A stretch of DNA of 16,609 nt from G039029935 sp039029935 (lineage in GTDB: Bacteria > Chloroflexota > Anaerolineae > Caldilineales > Caldilineaceae). The position numbers and the translations under genes are program-made. The notes beneath the pieces are model-generated. The model did not search any database, was not told the DNA's origin, and saw only the letters and a program-made list of their open reading frames with translations. The stretch covers positions 1-16,609 of the forward strand of contig JBCCFC010000122.1 in NCBI GenBank assembly GCA_039029935.1, read 5' to 3'. This document shows, piece by piece, positions 13,605 through 16,609 of the stretch (positions are counted from its first letter, which is position 1; every line of letters begins with the position of its first letter).

Positions 13605-14801
13605 TCAATCCATAATTGCTTGATAGACCAAATCTTGGAAGTCGTTGCGTAGGGGATGACTTTCGTCGCCAATATACTGGATCATCAGAATGGCAATGAG
13701 TTCTTCCACAGGGTCAATCCAAAAACGCGTACTGGCCCAGCCACCCCAGGCATGGGTCCCAACCGACGCCATTGTGCCTGCCACGCCTGGGTCCATGACC
13801 ACGCTAAAGCCAAGACCAAAGCCCATCCCCGGCATCTCACCGCCAAGCCCGATGGGTATCATGCTGGGCGTGAGATGGTTGCAGGTCATAAACTCGACCG
13901 TGCGACGCCCCAAAATGCGTACACCATCCAATTCGCCTTTATTGAGAATCATCTGGCAAAAACGCCAATAGTCATTGATGGAGCAGACCAGCCCACCGCC
14001 GCCGGACTCCAGAATGTTATCCAGAAAATCTTCTCGCAATGATGGTCCAACCAAGCCAAGCGGCTCATCGCCCAGCGGACCATAGAGCGAGGCAAAACGG
14101 GGGCGTAGTTCTTCGGTCACTTTGAACACGCTGTCGGTCATGCCCAACGGTCCCAGAATGCGCTCATCAAAAAATTCACCCAAGGTCATACCCGCGACCA
14201 CTTCAATCAGGCGTCCGAGGACATCAGTGCTGCCACTGTAGTGCCATGTCGTGCCTGGCTGGTGGATCAACGGCAATTCGGCCATGAGTTCGACAAGCTG
14301 CTGATTGGTGATTTCGGCGCGGTAGAAAATGTCACTCTCACCATAAGGCCCACCGCCCTCATCGTAGTCAAAATCACCATAACTCAGCCCAGAGGTGTGA
14401 CGCAGTAAATCACGTACAGTCATTTCCTGACGGGCATCCTCAAGCTGGTCCACACCATTTTCTCGCCTCAAGTAGACCTTGAGGTCTTTGAGTTCGGGCA
14501 GATATTTGTGAACGGGGTCGGTGAGGGCAACGCGCCCCTCCTCAAACAGAATCATCAGTGCCACACTGGTAATCGGCTTGGTCATCGAGTAGATGCGAAA
14601 GAGTGTATCCTCGGCCATCGGTGTTTGGCTGGCGATATCTTGCAGTCCCTGTGTTTCCAAATGTGCCACTTTGCCATAACGAGAGATAAGCGTCACGGCC
14701 CCGGCCAGTGTCCCCTGCTCAATATAGTGATTCACTTTGCGGTTAATGCGTTGTAGGCGTGTGCTGGACAGACCTACATCCTCTGGTATACAACGAATCA
14801 T
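13605..14801 (-). CDS. Serine hydrolase, class C beta-lactamase / family VIII esterase-like
   Basis: The 398-residue protein has the penicillin-binding fold of the beta-lactamase (PF00144) family. The nucleophile motif SMTK (S72, K75) and the tyrosine motif YSG (Y188) give the S-K-Y catalytic set; the third box is HAWGGWAST (350-358), which replaces the KTG of true beta-lactamases, as in family VIII carboxylesterases and EstB-like enzymes. No signal peptide is visible, so it is probably cytoplasmic, which argues against a secreted beta-lactamase. It likely hydrolyses an ester or amide of unknown identity. AAAGGAG lies 4 nt before the ATG at 14801. XisI ends 37 nt upstream on the same strand with no terminator between, so it may be read from the xisH promoter. 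Confidence 0.88.
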   Translation of the reverse strand: MIRCIPEDVGLSSTRLQRINRKVNHYIEQGTLAGAVTLISRYGKVAHLETQGLQDIASQTPMAEDTLFRIYSMTKPITSVALMILFEEGRVALTDPVHKYLPELKDLKVYLRRENGVDQLEDARQEMTVRDLLRHTSGLSYGDFDYDEGGGPYGESDIFYRAEITNQQLVELMAELPLIHQPGTTWHYSGSTDVLGRLIEVVAGMTLGEFFDERILGPLGMTDSVFKVTEELRPRFASLYGPLGDEPLGLVGPSLREDFLDNILESGGGGLVCSINDYWRFCQMILNKGELDGVRILGRRTVEFMTCNHLTPSMIPIGLGGEMPGMGFGLGFSVVMDPGVAGTMASVGTHAWGGWASTRFWIDPVEELIAILMIQYIGDESHPLRNDFQDLVYQAIMD

Positions 14802-14838
14802 GCTACTCCTTTCGTACAGTGAGTATAATCCGCTTCAA

Positions 14839-15225
14839 CTACGCGTAAACGGCATCTCGTCTCTGCTTCAAAATCGCCTCATACTCTTCACCCGTCGCAA
14901 ATCCTGTATAAGGCCGCTTATAGGGCGCACGATAGGCCAACACAATATCCTCGTTGGGAACACCCATCTCCACTAACTCATTCGCCACGCCTACTTCCGT
15001 GCCATCATGCTGAATCCATATCCTGCCATCTTCTTTGATATCCATATGAATCAGGCAGCCATATTGACGCCGAATGTCGTTCCAGCCAGCATGAACCAAT
15101 TGATAATGATTGTTTTCTGTGTCAAAAATTCGTTGTAATTCAACCACGCCATACATGGGTGGATGTTGGCTATGTTGTTTGATTACCTCTTGAATATAGT
15201 GTTGGTATTGTGCTACTTTATCCAC
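14839..15225 (-). CDS. xisI: XisI, fdxN element excision controlling factor
   Basis: The 128-residue protein matches the XisI family closely. Diagnostic stretches are YQLVHAGW (41-48), GCLIHMDIK (56-64), IWIQHDGTEVGVANELVEMG (69-88) and EDIVLAYRAP (92-101). Typical members end soon after this last block; here about a dozen extra residues follow. XisI was first described as one of the factors controlling XisF-dependent excision of the fdxN element in Anabaena, but most genomic copies, like this one, have no XisF or fdxN element beside them. The start is a GTG at 15225 within the end of xisH (13-nt overlap), served by AAGGAGG 7 nt upstream, so the two are translationally linked. Its probable role is to partner XisH; the molecular activity is not established. 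Confidence 0.93.
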   Translation of the reverse strand: MDKVAQYQHYIQEVIKQHSQHPPMYGVVELQRIFDTENNHYQLVHAGWNDIRRQYGCLIHMDIKEDGRIWIQHDGTEVGVANELVEMGVPNEDIVLAYRAPYKRPYTGFATGEEYEAILKQRRDAVYA

Positions 15226-15626
15226 TGAACTACCTCCTTATTCGCAACATTATAGACCAGCAAATTCAACTCATTATAGTTGACAGCCTCTTGGACAAAA
15301 GGCAAGACAAAAAATCGTTCATACGTATCATCAGGAACGGCAAGATACAGAACACGTTCGGGATCGGTTTTGGCAAGGGCTAGCTGATAGTTGCGGACTT
15401 GACCCACTGCAAGGTGAAACTCATAAATATCTGATGTTTGAATAAAGGACTTCACCTCAACCGCAATTTTATCATCGCCCTTTTCGGCAATGAGCAATCT
15501 GTCGGCTATGATGTCAATGTATAGCTCCACGCCTCCAGTTTGTACGTGAACATTATCACGGATAGATTTCCATCCATCTTTGTTCAGTCCCGCTTTCACG
15601 GCATCATGGAAAAGGTCTTTTGCCAT
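15213..15626 (-). CDS. xisH: XisH, PD-(D/E)XK nuclease-like excision controlling factor
   Basis: The 137-residue protein is a full-length XisH. It has a PD-(D/E)XK-like core: D42 in ADRLLIAEKG, E57-V-K59 in IAVEVKSF, and Q76xxxY80 in GQVRNY. The N-terminus AKDLFHDAVKAGLNKDGW and the end of the protein are also typical. XisH acts with XisI; as an orphan pair without XisF it may be a nuclease-based toxin-antitoxin or defence-like module, which is inference. The ATG at 15626 has AGGAG 9 nt upstream. A promoter with a perfect extended -10 (15706-15714) lies about 80 nt upstream, and a bidirectional terminator separates it from the decayed cassette beyond. The EVKSF plus QxxxY signature recurs in the AAA-nuclease protein at 357-1961. 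Confidence 0.93.
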   Translation of the reverse strand: MAKDLFHDAVKAGLNKDGWKSIRDNVHVQTGGVELYIDIIADRLLIAEKGDDKIAVEVKSFIQTSDIYEFHLAVGQVRNYQLALAKTDPERVLYLAVPDDTYERFFVLPFVQEAVNYNELNLLVYNVANKEVVQWIK

Positions 15627-15705
15627 TCAATAAGTCTCCTGTTATTGCTATATAAAATCCCATCTCGCTACATCTCTCGACAAATAAATACTGTCGTATG
15701 AGCCG

Positions 15706-15714
15706 ATTATAGCA
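15706..15714 (-). promoter_or_regulatory. Extended -10 promoter of xisHI
   Basis: On the minus strand the sequence reads TGC-TATAAT, an ideal extended -10. A TTGTGG lies 19 bp upstream as a weak -35. Initiation near 15699 leaves a leader of about 73 nt before xisH. The TGCTATA(A/C)T pattern is the same as in the promoters at 285-293 and 4889-4897. Confidence 0.55.
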
Positions 15715-15771
15715 CAAAGCAAAGACTTCTCCACAACCCAATCTACCACACAACACCCTTGTACAAAGTAT

Positions 15772-15809
15772 AAAAAAGGTCAGAGGACTTTCATCCCCTG
15801 ACCTTTTTT
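15772..15809. terminator. Strong bidirectional Rho-independent terminator
   Basis: AAAAAAGGTCAG (15772-15783) pairs with CTGACCTTTTTT (15798-15809), a perfect 12-bp stem with further GGA/TCC pairing inside. It has a six-T tract on both strands, so it can stop transcription from either side. The truncated PIN-like gene ends inside its loop. Confidence 0.9.
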
Positions 15810-16006
15810 CGGCATAACTTTCGACCGTAGATACCCAAATCTCTTGTGAAGAACGTCGGTCGATTCAGCGAGTGTAAAAGGGGGATAATCTCATCATCCT
15901 TGATACCTTTGCTCGAAAAATTGCGACCAATTTGTCGAATTGGAATGCGCCATCCCTTGAGCAAGTTATATTGGCTATCAACGATGTTTGCGTCAAGAAT
16001 ATTCAC
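15791..16006 (-). pseudogene. Truncated PIN-like (DUF5615-type) toxin gene
   Basis: The 71-residue frame begins like a DUF5615-type PIN-like protein: acidic residues at D5 (ILDAN), D37-D38-E39 (KDDEII) and D56 (FFTRD) are the expected active-site carboxylates. Family members I recall continue for roughly 40-50 more residues. Here, soon after FFTRDLGIYGRKLC, the frame runs into the terminator hairpin and stops at its loop (TGA at 15793-15791), so the C-terminal part is missing. The start is a GTG at 16006 that overlaps the DUF433 stop as GTGA, the usual coupling of an antitoxin-toxin pair. It is probably a non-functional remnant, though a short active form cannot be excluded. Confidence 0.65.
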
Positions 16007-16258
16007 GCCGCTTCTGGTTCCAATACAAACTCATCAACGTTGTTGAGCAGCGCCTTGGTTGCTAACTGAACAGCTTCGGCAATGGCCTCTTTGGTGATAC
16101 TGTTATTCCATTCTTCGATGATTGTTTCCCAAGCCATGCCATTGGCAACTTGCTCAAGCACATCTTGGAAAAATGCGTGTACCCCGAAATGTAAGTTGCC
16201 CATGACATATGCTTGGGTCGGTGACGATATAACGTCCTAGAAATTTTTGAGTATCCAT
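16003..16258 (-). pseudogene. Frameshifted DUF433 antitoxin-like gene
   Basis: Two frames together make one DUF433 protein. The first, from the ATG at 16258, reads MDTQKFLGRYIVTDPSICHG and goes on to LTFRGTRIF before losing the family pattern and stopping at about 16154. The second frame (16203-16003 as an open frame) supplies DVLEQVANGMAWETIIEEW and the rest to the stop. The junction lies at a run of five A on the plus strand (16169-16173, in the window 16167-16176); +1 or -2 relative to the first frame restores the family sequence. DUF433 proteins are HTH-like antitoxins encoded before PIN-like toxins, as here. The 66-residue frame alone starts at an ATG (16203) that arises from out-of-frame coding sequence. 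Real decay, a sequencing error or a programmed shift are possible; decay is favoured because the partner gene is also truncated. Confidence 0.75.
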
Positions 16259-16579
16259 TTGAATAACCTATCCTTTCTAAAATTGGATTGCTGACTGAAA
16301 TTTAGGATTTTCATGATACACCAGAACCGTTTCTCAGTAAAAATCAGGCTATATAAACAATACCCCTACGCTAGCTCGCTACCTACCAATGCCCAATAAA
16401 CACCCCAGCCCCCTCATCCTTTTAGGGGTAGGTATTAGGCAAGGAGGGGAATTGGACAAAAAGAGAAAAGCAGGGCTGTTCAGTTCTAAGAAAACTTTGG
16501 AATCGAAAGCCTAAAATGATAAAATAAATGGATTTAAACATCATTTTTATCATTGAAATAATAGGCTGGAGAGGCAAAA
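16259..16579. other. Non-coding region between the DUF433 remnant and the right-edge gene
   Basis: No supported gene lies here; a 28-codon plus-strand frame near 16314 has no ribosome site. The middle part (16361-16450) has degenerate palindromic pieces: TACCCCTA (16361-16368) with TAGGGGTA (16423-16430), and a CCCCTC-TCCTT segment facing AAGGAGGGG (16441-16449). These look like remains of an intergenic repeat. The right end is AT-rich and carries the inverted repeat at 16515-16554. Confidence 0.5.
16515..16554. repeat. 10-bp inverted repeat upstream of the right-edge gene
   Basis: AATGATAAAA (16515-16524) and TTTTATCATT (16545-16554) are exact inverted arms separated by 20 bp, ending 25 bp before the start codon at 16580. 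The AT-rich arms and the position suit an operator, but no regulator is identified. Confidence 0.5.
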
Positions 16580-16609
16580 ATGCTAGAAAGTTTTTTGTTC
16601 GAGGTAAAA
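16580..16609 (+). CDS. Start of a gene leaving the right edge
   Basis: An ATG at 16580 preceded by GGAGAGG (16568-16574, 5 nt spacing) opens a frame of ten codons reading MLESFLFEVK before the window ends. The ribosome site is good, so a real gene start is likely. Too little is visible to name a product. Confidence 0.5.
   Translation, partial: MLESFLFEVK

Noticed and set aside
13605..14801. Antibiotic-resistance beta-lactamase
   Set aside because: There is no signal peptide and the KTG box is replaced by an HxxGG-type sequence, which fits esterase-like family members better.
14839..15626. An excisable fdxN-like element controlled by XisH/XisI
   Set aside because: No XisF-type recombinase, interrupted gene or flanking direct repeats were seen in the window.
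16154..16203. Programmed frameshift to express DUF433
   Set aside because: The shift would be +1 or -2 at a short homopolymer without a known stimulatory signal, and the partner toxin gene is also broken, so decay or error is simpler.

Overview
The window (16.6 kb, about half G+C by eye) looks like a chromosomal segment of a bacterium, most likely a member of the Chloroflexota. The argument is gene content: a bacterial mevalonate kinase, an orphan XisH/XisI pair, a DUF433/PIN-like toxin-antitoxin cassette and an AAA-like ATPase with a nuclease tail are a mix common in Chloroflexota and, in part, in Cyanobacteria. Many intergenic palindromes fit the same picture. No rRNA, tRNA, transposase, CRISPR array or phage structural gene is visible. 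The assignment is inference from family knowledge, not from a marker gene.

Layout. 1-356 is gene-poor and carries the promoter of an AAA-like ATPase/PD-(D/E)XK nuclease (357-1961). A tandem GNAT acetyltransferase (2030-3064) follows and meets a convergent flippase-like membrane protein (3061-4044, minus) with stop codons interleaved. A mini SWIM zinc-finger protein (4250-4507, minus) has its own terminator. 4508-5064 is non-coding and holds the nagA promoter and two copies of a 50-bp palindromic element. nagA (5065-6291) and mevalonate kinase (6383-7357, minus) converge on a palindrome. A 303-bp gap (7358-7660) carries divergent promoters and a 21-bp inverted repeat. It is followed by a sugar isomerase-like TIM barrel (7661-8545) and an SDR oxidoreductase (8658-9437), separated by an octamer tandem repeat. 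A 426-bp gap packed with nested palindromes precedes a translationally coupled set: metal-type ABC ATPase (9864-10748), its permease (10741-11583) and a nucleotidyltransferase (11583-12527). On the minus strand run, in transcription order, a decayed DUF433/PIN-like cassette (16258-15791), a bidirectional terminator, an xisH promoter, xisH, xisI, a class C beta-lactamase-like serine hydrolase, a 30-bp perfect hairpin and a phytanoyl-CoA dioxygenase family gene (12520-13440). A new plus-strand gene begins at 16580 and leaves the window.

How the genes may work together. The isomerase and SDR form a plausible small catabolic unit for a sugar-like compound. The ABC pair imports or exports a divalent metal but has no substrate-binding protein here. 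XisH/XisI and the AAA-nuclease protein share an EVKSF plus QxxxY nuclease signature and may be defence or DNA-processing genes.

Most unusual content. The non-coding part stands out: a 50-bp element in three copies that folds as a near-symmetric three-way junction whose two arms are diverged inverted copies of one another with compensatory changes, plus at least four other unrelated long palindromes and a slippage-prone octamer array. The DUF433/PIN-like cassette carries two independent lesions and appears to be dying.
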